A DNA stretch of 25,021 nt, from assembly GCA_016185815.1 (NCBI GenBank), contig JACPMT010000055.1, forward strand, positions 1 through 25,021, written 5' to 3'. Origin of the DNA: Candidatus Woesearchaeota archaeon (lineage in GTDB: Archaea > Nanobdellota > Nanobdellia > Woesearchaeales > GW2011-AR4). Of the stretch, positions 13,800 through 21,854 are shown one piece after another. The stretch's first letter is position 1. Each line of letters begins with the position of its first letter. The position numbers and the translations under genes are program-made. The notes under the pieces are model-generated. The model had not been told where the DNA came from and did no database searches. It worked only from the letters and a program-made list of their open reading frames with translations.

Positions 13800-14813
13800 A
13801 TGGCGCAACCAAAATACAAGATTGCAACAATTGGATCTCATTCTGCATTGCAAATATTCAAAGGAGCGCATGACGAGGGCTTTAAGACAATTGCCATCTG
13901 CAAAAAGGGCTCTGAAAGGCCTTATAGCATGTTTAACGCTGCAGATGAAATCATAAGCATCAGTTCTTACAAGGAATTCCCAAAAATACAGCAGCAGCTT
14001 ATCAAGAAAAACGCCATAGTAATTCCGCATGCTTCTTTTGTGACTTACATGGGCTATGAGGAAGTTGAAAAGCTGAAAATAATGTATTATGGCAACAAGA
14101 AAATCCTGAAATGGGAGTCTGACAGGTATTTAGAAAGGCAGTGGCTTAAGAATTCCGGGTTTAAAGTGCCTTTATTGTTCAAAAACCCAAAAGACATAGA
14201 CAGGCTTGTAATTGTAAAGTTCATGGGCGCAGAAGGCGGCAAGGGCTATTTTCTCGCAAAGAATGAAAAAGACTTCAATAAAAAAATAAAGCCCTATAGG
14301 TTAAGGAAGTATGTTATACAGGAGTACATCATAGGGGTTCCCTTGTTTATTCATTATTTCTATTCCTCTTTAACGAACGAGATAGAGATTATGGGATGTG
14401 ACATAAGGTATGAGAGCAATGTTGATTCCTTGGGAAGAATTTCAGCTAGAGACCAGGTAACATTGCCGAAGATTGACCCAAGCTATGTGATTGTAGGCAA
14501 CATCCCTGTTGTTGTTCGCGAATCATTCTTGCCAAGGCTGATTGAAATGGGAGAATCAGTTGTAAAGGAATCCAAGAAATTGGCACCGCCTGGCTTGTTC
14601 GGTCCATTTTGCCTAGAAACAATCTTGACTCCGGAAGAAGAGATTTTTGTCTTTGAAATTTCAGCAAGAATAGTTGCAGGCACAAACCCGTTCATCGAAG
14701 GCAGCCCTTACACATGGCTGAAGTACAACAAGCCAATGTCAACAGGAAGAAGGATTGCAATCGAGATAAAGAATGCGATAAAGATGGATAAGATGAAGAA
14801 GATACTGGGGTGA
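13800..14813 (+). CDS. purP: FAICAR synthetase, formate-dependent (PurP), canonical copy
   Basis: Makes FAICAR from AICAR, formate and ATP, replacing the folate-dependent bacterial PurH transformylase in archaeal IMP synthesis. The protein is 337 residues from the ATG at 13800, chosen by the TATA box 25 bp upstream.

It follows the Methanocaldococcus PurP pattern as I remember it: ATIGSHSALQIFKGAHDEGF at the N-terminus, GNKKILKWESDRYLE, the glycine-rich ATP loop GAEGGKGYF at residues 143-151, VIQEYIIGVPLFIHYFYS, DIRYESNVD, NIPVVVRES and FEISARIVAGTNPF. The ATP-grasp features look intact. A second, diverged copy lies 147 bp downstream; the spacer (14814-14960) is very AT-rich with nothing else visible. 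Confidence 0.93.
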   Translation: MAQPKYKIATIGSHSALQIFKGAHDEGFKTIAICKKGSERPYSMFNAADEIISISSYKEFPKIQQQLIKKNAIVIPHASFVTYMGYEEVEKLKIMYYGNKKILKWESDRYLERQWLKNSGFKVPLLFKNPKDIDRLVIVKFMGAEGGKGYFLAKNEKDFNKKIKPYRLRKYVIQEYIIGVPLFIHYFYSSLTNEIEIMGCDIRYESNVDSLGRISARDQVTLPKIDPSYVIVGNIPVVVRESFLPRLIEMGESVVKESKKLAPPGLFGPFCLETILTPEEEIFVFEISARIVAGTNPFIEGSPYTWLKYNKPMSTGRRIAIEIKNAIKMDKMKKILG

Positions 14814-14960
14814 TTTTTTAAAAATATTTTTAACTTATTGCGTTAGGAAGGATAAAAACAAAATAACAAAAAACATCAGCTTTGCATAACAAAAAATATA
14901 ACAAAAACCCAATAATGAAAAACCCATTAAACCAAAATTAAAAAATAAATTATAAAAAAA

Positions 14961-16088
14961 ATGATTTCCCGCAGCCAAATCTCAAAAATACTGGAAAATT
15001 ACAATCATAAAGACATAACCATAGGGGTGCTTGGCGGACATTCTGCATTGGATGTGTGCAGGGGCGCGCATTCGCATGGCTTCAAGACGCTTGTCGTTGC
15101 GCAAAAGAGAAGGGAAAAAACTTATGCAAAATATTACAAAAGGAGAGAAGGAATTGGCTTTGTTGATGATGTCATTTTAGTGAATAAATTTTCTGACATA
15201 ACAAAAAAAGAAGTGCAGGACGAATTAAGAAAGAGAAACACAATTTTTATCCACAACAGGTACTTCTGGGTTTACTGCAATTTTAAAGATATAGAAAATA
15301 AATTTCTAGTGCCGATTTATGGAACAAGGGACATGGTTAAGCTGGAAGAAAGGGATGTGCCGAATAACCAGTACTTTTTGCTTGAGAAAGCAGGCATAAG
15401 AACTCCAAAAATATTCAAAGACGCAAAAAAAATTGACAGGCTGGCAATTGTCAAGGTTGCTGAAGCAAAAAGAGTTTATGAAAGGGCATTTTTCTTATGC
15501 TCAAGCTACAAGGATTTCAAAGAAAAATCAACCGAATTGCTAAATAAAAAAATAATCAACGCGAAAGACCTAAAAAAGGCAGTTATTGAAGAATATGTAA
15601 TTGGCGCCCATGTCAATTTCAATTTTTTCTATAGCCCATTAAATGACCAATTAGAGCTGATGGGCACTGATACAAGAAGGCAGACAAACCTTGATGGAAT
15701 ATTGAGACTGCCTGCAACAGAACAATTAGAGGTTCTTAAGCACATAAAGCCAAAGATGATTGAGACAGGGCATTACGCTGTTACAATAAAAGAATCGCTG
15801 CTTGAGAAAGTATTCGAGCTTGGCGAAAGATTTGTTGCAGCAGCAAAAAAATTCCATCCAATTGGAATTATCGGCCCTTTTGCACTGCAAGGGGCTGTTG
15901 TTGCAGAGGAAGGCAAAGAAGACATTGTGATATTTGATGTAAGCATGAGAATTCCAGGCAGCCCGGGAACTTTGTTCACTCCATATTCTGGTTATTTGTA
16001 TGGCTATTCAATCAGCTATGGCGAAAGAATTGGATTAGAGATAAAAAAAGCTTTGGAAATCGGAAAACTGGATTTGATATGCACATGA
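14961..16088 (+). CDS. PurP-family paralogue with altered ATP loop
   Basis: A 375-residue homologue of the upstream purP from a different subfamily. It keeps GGHSALDVCRGAHSHGFKTL, GTRDMVKLEERD, VIEEYVIGAHVNFNFFYSP, MGTDTRRQTNLDG, VTIKESLLEKVFELGE and the FDVSMRIPGSPGT end. The glycine-rich ATP loop of canonical PurP is missing: at residues 166-176 it reads VAEAKRVYERA instead of a GxxGGKGY-type loop. I recall similar copies in Thermococcales, where several PurP types coexist.

It may be a formyltransferase-like enzyme with another nucleotide mode, a subunit partner of PurP, or have another substrate. The ending is followed by GAGGGT, the ribosome site of the next gene. Confidence 0.88.
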   Translation: MISRSQISKILENYNHKDITIGVLGGHSALDVCRGAHSHGFKTLVVAQKRREKTYAKYYKRREGIGFVDDVILVNKFSDITKKEVQDELRKRNTIFIHNRYFWVYCNFKDIENKFLVPIYGTRDMVKLEERDVPNNQYFLLEKAGIRTPKIFKDAKKIDRLAIVKVAEAKRVYERAFFLCSSYKDFKEKSTELLNKKIINAKDLKKAVIEEYVIGAHVNFNFFYSPLNDQLELMGTDTRRQTNLDGILRLPATEQLEVLKHIKPKMIETGHYAVTIKESLLEKVFELGERFVAAAKKFHPIGIIGPFALQGAVVAEEGKEDIVIFDVSMRIPGSPGTLFTPYSGYLYGYSISYGERIGLEIKKALEIGKLDLICT

Positions 16089-16095
16089 GGGTAAA

Positions 16096-16935
16096 ATGAA
16101 AAAAATTATACTCCAATTAATTTTAATGGTGTTGTTAATTAATATTGCCTTCGCCGATGACTTAGGCGCTGAACCATCGCGACAAATCAAGGGTCTTGTT
16201 CCGCCTGACTTGTCAACTTTCCCAGAGATGTTCATAAAGGACGGAAATTTTAACGCTGTAATAGTTGTCGGCGATAAAGCCCCTGCAAGTGATGTAATAT
16301 CACAAAGCAACCTCATCCAGTTTTTTATCAGTTATATAGGAAAAACTATCATCGGTTCTGCAAAGCTTGCAAGCGAGGTAAGCACATTAGAGCAAAATAT
16401 GATATCAATAGGCAGCCCATGCCATAATTCAATTTCATCGCAGATAATGATAGAGCCGAAGCCATGCGATAAGTGGCTTGAGCCTGGCAAGGCATTCATA
16501 CTTTTGTATTATTACAAAGGGTATACCCATATGGTTATAGAAGGGTACAGCGATAAAGGCACAAGAGCAGCTGCAGATTTCTTGGTGAATAGCAAAATAG
16601 GCAGCTTGAGAGGAGCCAATGTGCTGGTGGAAGTTGACGAGCCAAAAGATGAGACTAATGAGCAGGGCGCAAAAGAAGAGCCTGCAGTTAAAGAAGAGAA
16701 TATTACTGCTAACATTGAAGAAGAAAAGGAAAAGCTGATTTCAGAGCTGACTGAAAAAATTGCAAACAAGTCAAAAGAGCAAAGCAAAAAAACAGATAAT
16801 ACTGCAATAACAAAAACAAAAGAGAAGATATCAAGCGAACAGAAGGAGGCAATAAAAACAGAGCAGAAAAAAGAGACCAATATAATTAAAAAAATAATTG
16901 GATGGATTTCATCCTTGTTTGGAAGGTCACAATGA
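16096..16935 (+). CDS. Secreted protein with S-layer-like domain and charged C-terminal tail
   Basis: 279 residues. A signal peptide is evident at 1-20 (basic MKK, hydrophobic IILQLILMVLLINIAFA, cleavage before DD). Residues 28-175 resemble the S-layer-like module common in DPANN secreted proteins, with FPEMFIKDGNFNAVIVVGD and ASDVISQSNLI. Two cysteines in SPCHNS and KPCDKW may form a disulfide. Residues 180-260 are Lys/Glu-rich and probably a flexible or coiled linker. The last 17 residues (IIKKIIGWISSLFGRSQ) form an amphipathic helix that could dock at the membrane.

The start has a GAGGGT site overlapping the end of the purP paralogue, and its TGA overlaps the guaA ATG (ATGA), so it is locked into a purine operon. 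The reason for that position is unknown. Confidence 0.78.
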   Translation: MKKIILQLILMVLLINIAFADDLGAEPSRQIKGLVPPDLSTFPEMFIKDGNFNAVIVVGDKAPASDVISQSNLIQFFISYIGKTIIGSAKLASEVSTLEQNMISIGSPCHNSISSQIMIEPKPCDKWLEPGKAFILLYYYKGYTHMVIEGYSDKGTRAAADFLVNSKIGSLRGANVLVEVDEPKDETNEQGAKEEPAVKEENITANIEEEKEKLISELTEKIANKSKEQSKKTDNTAITKTKEKISSEQKEAIKTEQKKETNIIKKIIGWISSLFGRSQ

Positions 16936-18470
16936 TCTTAGTCTTAAATTTTGGAGGCCAGTACGTCCATCTCATAGCAAGAAGAGTGCGCGAATTTGGG
17001 GTTTATTCTGAGATTTTGCCATGTGACGCTTCATTAAGGGAAATCGGAAAACTGAAGCCCGATGGAATCATCCTTTCAGGAGGGCCTGCAAGCGTCTATG
17101 AGCATAATGCTCCAGCCATGGACAAAAAAGTGCTTGATTTGGGAATACCAATTCTTGGAATTTGCTATGGTTTGCAGTTGATAGGAAAATTTGTTAATGG
17201 AGAGGTTTTAGGCGGCAAACTGAAAGAATTTGGAAAAAAGGAGCTAATTGTAAAAAAGAATGGGAGATTGCTGAAAGGCATGTCAAAAAAAGAGCAGGTG
17301 TGGATGTCACATGGAGACCTGGTTGCAAAGCTGCCAAAGGATTTTGAAATTCTTGCATCAACAGATACATGCCCAATCGCAGCCTTTGAAAACAATGAAC
17401 GAAAAATATACGGCATTCAGTTTCATGCAGAAGTTGTCCACACGCCAAAAGGCAGCCAGGTATTGCAGAATTTTGTTTTTGGCATCTGCAAGGCAAAGAA
17501 GGACTGGCACATCAAAAATCTATCAAAAAAATTAATCAAGGAAATAAAAAATGAAGTTGGAAAAAACTCCGTTATAATGGGCGTTTCCGGAGGGGTTGAC
17601 AGCACGGTTGCAGCAACTTTGATGCACAAGGCAATAGGCAACCGCGTGTACTGCGTTTTTGTTGACCATGGATTGATAAGGAAAGGCGAAGCAGAAGAGA
17701 TAAAAAATTTCTTTGAGAAAAAGCTTAAGTTCAGGCATTTTTACTTTGTTGATGCTTCCGGCATATTTCTCGGAAAGTTGGGCGGCATTGCGGATCCTGA
17801 GGAAAAAAGAAAAATAATCGGGCATACCTTCATTGAAGTGTTTGAAAACAAAGTAATTGAATTGGAAAAAAAGCACAAAAATATAAAATTTCTCGGGCAG
17901 GGCACGATTTATCCCGACAGGATTGAGAGCGCGCAGCCGTCAAAATATGCCTCCAAGATAAAAAGCCATCACAACATTACCCTGCCAGATAAAATGAAGC
18001 TCAAGGTCATTGAGCCGCTAAAGGAGCTATACAAAGACGAGGTGAGGAAGCTAGGCAAAGAATTAAAGGTTCCTGCTGAAATCCTGAACAGACACCCATT
18101 TCCAGGCCCTGGATTATCCATAAGGATACTTGGCGAAGTAACAGAAGAGAGGTTAAGGATTTTGAGAGAAGCTGACTATATTTTTATTGAAGAATTAAAA
18201 AAATCAAATTATTACAACAAAACATGGCAGTCATTTGCTGCATTGCTGCCTGTAAAAGCAGTTGGAGTGATGGGCGACGCAAGAACATACGAATATGTTA
18301 TTTCCTTAAGGGCGGTCACAAGCATTGATGCGATGACAGCAGACTGGGCAAAGCTGCCGAACGAATTGCTGGAAAAAATATCGAACAGAATAATCAATGA
18401 AGTCGGAGGGGTTAACAGGGTTTTGTATGATATAAGCCAGAAGCCTCCAGCGACGATTGAGTATGAATAA
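16932..18470 (+). CDS. guaA: GMP synthase, glutamine-hydrolysing, single-chain
   Basis: Aminates XMP to GMP using glutamine and ATP. The product is 512 residues from the ATG at 16932, which overlaps the preceding stop; an upstream in-frame ATG lies inside the previous gene. The N-terminal glutaminase has Cys78 in GICYG and the His-Ala-Glu triad part in QFHAEV. The ATP-pyrophosphatase domain has SGGVDS at residues 219-224. The C-terminal dimerisation domain has RHPFPGPGLSIRILG and ends KPPATIEYE, the usual terminus.

Many archaea encode these two activities as separate subunits. Here they are fused as in bacteria, so bacterial ancestry by transfer is possible. Complete, no broken motifs. Confidence 0.97.
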   Translation: MILVLNFGGQYVHLIARRVREFGVYSEILPCDASLREIGKLKPDGIILSGGPASVYEHNAPAMDKKVLDLGIPILGICYGLQLIGKFVNGEVLGGKLKEFGKKELIVKKNGRLLKGMSKKEQVWMSHGDLVAKLPKDFEILASTDTCPIAAFENNERKIYGIQFHAEVVHTPKGSQVLQNFVFGICKAKKDWHIKNLSKKLIKEIKNEVGKNSVIMGVSGGVDSTVAATLMHKAIGNRVYCVFVDHGLIRKGEAEEIKNFFEKKLKFRHFYFVDASGIFLGKLGGIADPEEKRKIIGHTFIEVFENKVIELEKKHKNIKFLGQGTIYPDRIESAQPSKYASKIKSHHNITLPDKMKLKVIEPLKELYKDEVRKLGKELKVPAEILNRHPFPGPGLSIRILGEVTEERLRILREADYIFIEELKKSNYYNKTWQSFAALLPVKAVGVMGDARTYEYVISLRAVTSIDAMTADWAKLPNELLEKISNRIINEVGGVNRVLYDISQKPPATIEYE

Positions 18471-18784
18471 GAATAAAAAAAAACATAATACAAAGCACTA
18501 TTGCTGGAATTGTTTTATCAATTCTTGATTTAACTAGCCCCCGAATTGCACAATCCCAGCCAAATGATTACGCTTGCGAGCTGGTTGCCGATGCCGTAAC
18601 CAATAGAATTAACACAAACCCCGAAGTATTCAAATTTAGAAATAATACAGCAATGCCTATTCCAAATAGGAGTTGTGCAAGGCATCTGGAAAAGATTCTG
18701 GCTGAGAAATTTGAAGGCAGATACGAGTTGGTTTGGGATTATCACGATGGCGTTTACGTACTCAGGGAAATTGAATATCATTGA
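18463..18784 (+). pseudogene. Small secreted-protein gene with a frameshift at an A9 run
   Basis: An ATG overlaps the guaA stop (ATGAATAA). The frame reads MNKNKK, then meets nine A residues at 18475-18483 and runs into a stop. Shifting by one base (reading the run as A8) opens a continuous frame to TGA at 18784, about 106 codons. The product continues NIIQSTIAGIVLSILDLTSP, then QPNDYACELVADAVTNRIN and a carboxyl-terminal LAEKFEGRYELVWDYHDGVY.

The joined product has a textbook signal peptide with a basic N-terminus and hydrophobic core, and the 3' part looks genuinely coding. Three explanations are possible: a base-call error in a homopolymer, a recent inactivation, or transcript slippage at A9. 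The antisense frame in this region is judged a shadow. Function unknown. Confidence 0.5.
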
Positions 18785-18817
18785 TTCTTGCCTTAATTGC
18801 AATTTAATGTACGGATT

Positions 18818-20359
18818 TCAACACGCATAAGTCCTGTCCTTGATCCCTTTCCTGAAATTTTCCCATGCCTTCATGTACAGTTTCTTGCCACCCGGCGTGG
18901 GATACTCTCCGGTAAGGCATGCCATGCATAAGTCCTTTGCAGGCATGCCTATGCTTTTTACCAGTCCCTGTATTGTTTGGTACTTCACAGAGTCAGCGCC
19001 TAAATCTTTAGCTATCTTATTTACAACCTCTTTTGAAACCTCGCCTTTTCTCGGCTCTTTCTCGTATCTCGGGACAAGCAGTTCACCAACAGTTGACATG
19101 TCAATGCCGTAAAAGCAAGGCCCCCTTATTGGCGGGCATGAAACTCTTACATGGACCTCTTTTGCGCCGCCTACGCTCTTTATATACCTGATGAGCTGCT
19201 TTGTTGTTGAGCCCCTGACAATGCTGTCATCAACCAAAATCACTTTCTTGTTATGCAGTATCTCTTTCAAGGCTGTATACTTGTTCTGCACCCTGTCATC
19301 CCGGGACGAGCCCTCAATAAATGTCCTTCCAACAAACCTGTTTCTTATCAGGCCTTCAGCAGAAGGCACCTTTAACTCATAGGCCATTGCATCTCCTGCT
19401 GCCTTTGCAGTATCAGGCACAGGCACAACAACATGCTCTGAATCCATTTTCTCTGTCTCTTGTCTTGCCAATTCTTTGCCAAGATTTGTTCTTGTTATAT
19501 AGACCGACTGATTGTCCAGTACAGAGCTTACATTTGCAAAGTAAACCCATTCAAACATGCAATGGGCTTTTCTCGGGCTTTCAGCATATTTCCTGACTTC
19601 GACATGCCCGTTTTTCACGTAAATCAAGTGCCCAGGCGGCAAATGCTTATACTCTGTCACACCGCAATTAATCAGTGCATTGCTTTCAGAAGCGGCAAGG
19701 AACATGTCATCTTTCCATCCATAAACAATGGGGCGAAAGCCATAAGGATCCCGAAGAATTATCATCTCGCCAAATGCGTTGATAAAAGCGATGTTGAAGC
19801 AGCCGTCAATTTTTTGCGCCAGCCTTGTAAAAACTTTGACAAGGTTTGGTTTTTTCGAGCCTCTTAGCTCTCTTGAAATATAATGCATCAAAATTTCTGT
19901 GTCTGTGTTGTATATTATGTGGTAATCCGCTTTTTCCATCAAATGCTGCTTTAGCTCCTGGTAATTTGCAAGGTTGCCGTTCCAGCAGAATGAAAACCAT
20001 TTCCATTTCCTGCCGTGATGCCTTTCAAACGGCTGGGCCAGGCTTCTTTCTTCGCTTCCAGATGTTGCATATCTCACGTGCCCAATGCCCTTGTTGCCTG
20101 AATACCTCTTAAAGAGCTCTAAAGACTGCTGCCTGTCGCTTGTCTTGAAAACCTCATTTACAGGGCCTAAATCCTTGTAGGTGTCAAGAATCTGCATGCG
20201 GGAAGGATTAAAGGTTGTGACGCCAGCGCTTAGCTGGCCGCGGTTTTGCTGGTTTAGAAGCAGCTTGTAAAGATAAAACAGCGCCCTGTTGTAAGAGTCG
20301 CCGTTTTCCTTGATATAAACGGCAGCTATGGCACAATTATGGTTTGCTTCACCCTGCAT
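18818..20359 (-). CDS. purF: Amidophosphoribosyltransferase
   Basis: Commits PRPP to purine synthesis by making phosphoribosylamine with glutamine nitrogen. 513 residues from the ATG at 20359, preceded by a GGGGG ribosome site; the longer upstream frame crosses the promoter. The catalytic nucleophile is Cys9 in NHNCAIAAVYI after an 8-residue leader, so the leader must be removed as in Bacillus PurF. The usual Cys-Gly is Cys-Ala here.

Glutaminase residues are in GHVRYATSG and WNGNLANY. The PRPP site is VILVDDSIVRGSTT. Four cysteines in HCMFEW, GPCFYGIDM and CMAC match the [4Fe-4S] ligands of the Bacillus-type enzyme. Divergent from purD. Confidence 0.95.
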   Translation of the reverse strand: MQGEANHNCAIAAVYIKENGDSYNRALFYLYKLLLNQQNRGQLSAGVTTFNPSRMQILDTYKDLGPVNEVFKTSDRQQSLELFKRYSGNKGIGHVRYATSGSEERSLAQPFERHHGRKWKWFSFCWNGNLANYQELKQHLMEKADYHIIYNTDTEILMHYISRELRGSKKPNLVKVFTRLAQKIDGCFNIAFINAFGEMIILRDPYGFRPIVYGWKDDMFLAASESNALINCGVTEYKHLPPGHLIYVKNGHVEVRKYAESPRKAHCMFEWVYFANVSSVLDNQSVYITRTNLGKELARQETEKMDSEHVVVPVPDTAKAAGDAMAYELKVPSAEGLIRNRFVGRTFIEGSSRDDRVQNKYTALKEILHNKKVILVDDSIVRGSTTKQLIRYIKSVGGAKEVHVRVSCPPIRGPCFYGIDMSTVGELLVPRYEKEPRKGEVSKEVVNKIAKDLGADSVKYQTIQGLVKSIGMPAKDLCMACLTGEYPTPGGKKLYMKAWENFRKGIKDRTYAC

Positions 20360-20390
20360 GTTTCCCCCAATAATATATTTTGTAGGTGCA

Positions 20391-20402
20391 AGTTTTATAT
20401 AA
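20391..20402 (-). promoter_or_regulatory. TATA box of purF
   Basis: Minus-strand TTTATATAAAAC about 38 bp before the purF ATG, leaving a leader of roughly a dozen bases that holds the GGGGG ribosome site. Between purF and purD, at 20424-20438, lies AATATT-TGC-AATATT, a weak candidate for a shared operator. Confidence 0.45.
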
Positions 20403-20465
20403 ATGTTTCGATAGATTTTTGAGAATATTTGCAATATTGAAAATAAGCCAGCGTGCAATAATAAA

Positions 20466-20474
20466 TTATATAAA
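20466..20474 (+). promoter_or_regulatory. TATA box of purD
   Basis: TTATATAAA centred about 35 bp before the purD ATG at 20505. A second TATA-like GTATAAACTT follows at 20481 but is too close to the start. Confidence 0.4.
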
Positions 20475-20504
20475 CCAATAGTATAAACTTGCTTGTGTGG
20501 CTTG

Positions 20505-21815
20505 ATGAAAATACTTCTAATCGGCAGCGGCGCAAGAGAGCATGCCATAGCGGAGACGCTGAAAAAATCAAAAGGAACCCTGCTTTATTCCTACCTCAAG
20601 TCAAAAAATCCCGGCATTATTTCACTGTCAAATGGCTTTGAGATTGGAAACTATGCTGATTTAAATAAAATAAAATCATACACCCAAAAAATAAAACCAG
20701 GCTTTACATTTGTCGGACCTGAGGAGCCATTAAACAATGGCGTAACTGACTTATTTAAAAAATTAAAGATTGATGTAATTGGACCAACCAAGAGTTTAGC
20801 AAGATTGGAAACAAGCAAGTCATTTACAAGAAACTTATTGAGGAAACATAAAATTGAAGGCAATCCAAGATTCGAGATTTTCAATAAAAAAAACATAAGC
20901 GAGGCTAAAAATTTTATTGATGATTTAAGACAATGCGTTATCAAGCCGGATGGATTAACGGGTGGCAAAGGGGTTAAAGTCCAAGGCGACCATTTCAAGA
21001 CAAAAAAAGAGGCATTTGCTTACTGCAATGAAGTCCTGCAGACTCACCCATTTGTTATCATTGAAGAAAAACTTGAAGGAGAAGAATTTTCATTGCAATG
21101 CTTAACAGACGGCAAAATTGTTGTTGCAACGCCGCCTGTGCAGGACCATAAAAGGGCTTTTGTTGGCGACAAAGGACCAAACACAGGAGGCATGGGCTCC
21201 TATTCCTGCGAAAATCATTTGCTTCCATTCCTGGCAAAAAAAGATGTTGAGGAAGGATCAAAGATAACACAGAAAGTTGCAGAAGCATTGCACAAAGAGA
21301 CGGGGCAATATTACAAAGGCATCATGTACGCTGGTTTTATAAAAACAAAAAATGGAATAAAGCTTCTTGAGTACAATGCAAGATTTGGGGACCCGGAAGC
21401 TATGAATGTGCTGCCATTGATGGAAACTGATTTTGTTGATGTCTGCAATGCGATAATAAACCAAGAATTGCATAAACTAAAAATAAAATTTCAAAATAAG
21501 GCAACCGTATGCAAATACCTTGTGCCAAATGGATATCCCAACAACCCTGCAAAAAATGAGAAAATAATTGTTGAAAAAATTCCTGAAAATGTAAAAATCT
21601 ATTACGCATCTATTGAACAAAGGGACAATGTTTTATATACCACAAACTCAAGGACAATTGCATGCCTTGGCATTGCAGGCAATTTGGAAAAAGCAGAGAG
21701 GATTGCCGAGGAAGCCACAAAGTCAATTAAAGGAAAATTATTCCACAGGAAAGACATCGGGACAAAAGAAGTGATTGAGAAAAGAGTTAATCATATGAAA
21801 AAAATCCTCAAATAA
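20505..21815 (+). CDS. purD: Phosphoribosylamine-glycine ligase (GAR synthetase)
   Basis: Second step of purine synthesis: joins glycine to phosphoribosylamine with ATP. 436 residues from the ATG at 20505, where the family N-terminus KILLIGSGAREHAIAE begins; a TTG 12 bp upstream is unlikely. The N-domain has TFVGPEEPLNNG. The ATP-grasp has CVIKPDGLTGGKGVKV, VIIEEKLEGEEFSL, PPVQDHKRAFVGDKGPNTGGMGSY and EYNARFGDPEAMNVLP, all intact. The C-terminal domain includes CLGIAGNLEKAERIAEEA. Substrate phosphoribosylamine is very unstable, and the gene is divergent from purF, which makes it, so joint regulation through the 145-bp spacer is likely. Confidence 0.97.
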   Translation: MKILLIGSGAREHAIAETLKKSKGTLLYSYLKSKNPGIISLSNGFEIGNYADLNKIKSYTQKIKPGFTFVGPEEPLNNGVTDLFKKLKIDVIGPTKSLARLETSKSFTRNLLRKHKIEGNPRFEIFNKKNISEAKNFIDDLRQCVIKPDGLTGGKGVKVQGDHFKTKKEAFAYCNEVLQTHPFVIIEEKLEGEEFSLQCLTDGKIVVATPPVQDHKRAFVGDKGPNTGGMGSYSCENHLLPFLAKKDVEEGSKITQKVAEALHKETGQYYKGIMYAGFIKTKNGIKLLEYNARFGDPEAMNVLPLMETDFVDVCNAIINQELHKLKIKFQNKATVCKYLVPNGYPNNPAKNEKIIVEKIPENVKIYYASIEQRDNVLYTTNSRTIACLGIAGNLEKAERIAEEATKSIKGKLFHRKDIGTKEVIEKRVNHMKKILK

Positions 21816-21854
21816 TCAAAACCTTTAAATATTTTAAATAAAAATAGAAGTATC

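Noticed and set aside
16512..16880. Minus-strand open frame of 122 codons rich in Ser, Phe and Val
   Set aside because: It is the mirror of the Lys/Glu-rich tail of the secreted protein; such tails routinely leave open antisense frames.
18530..18802. Minus-strand open frame of 90 codons downstream of guaA
   Set aside because: The plus-strand shifted frame has a signal peptide and a better protein-like composition; no promoter is evident for the minus frame.
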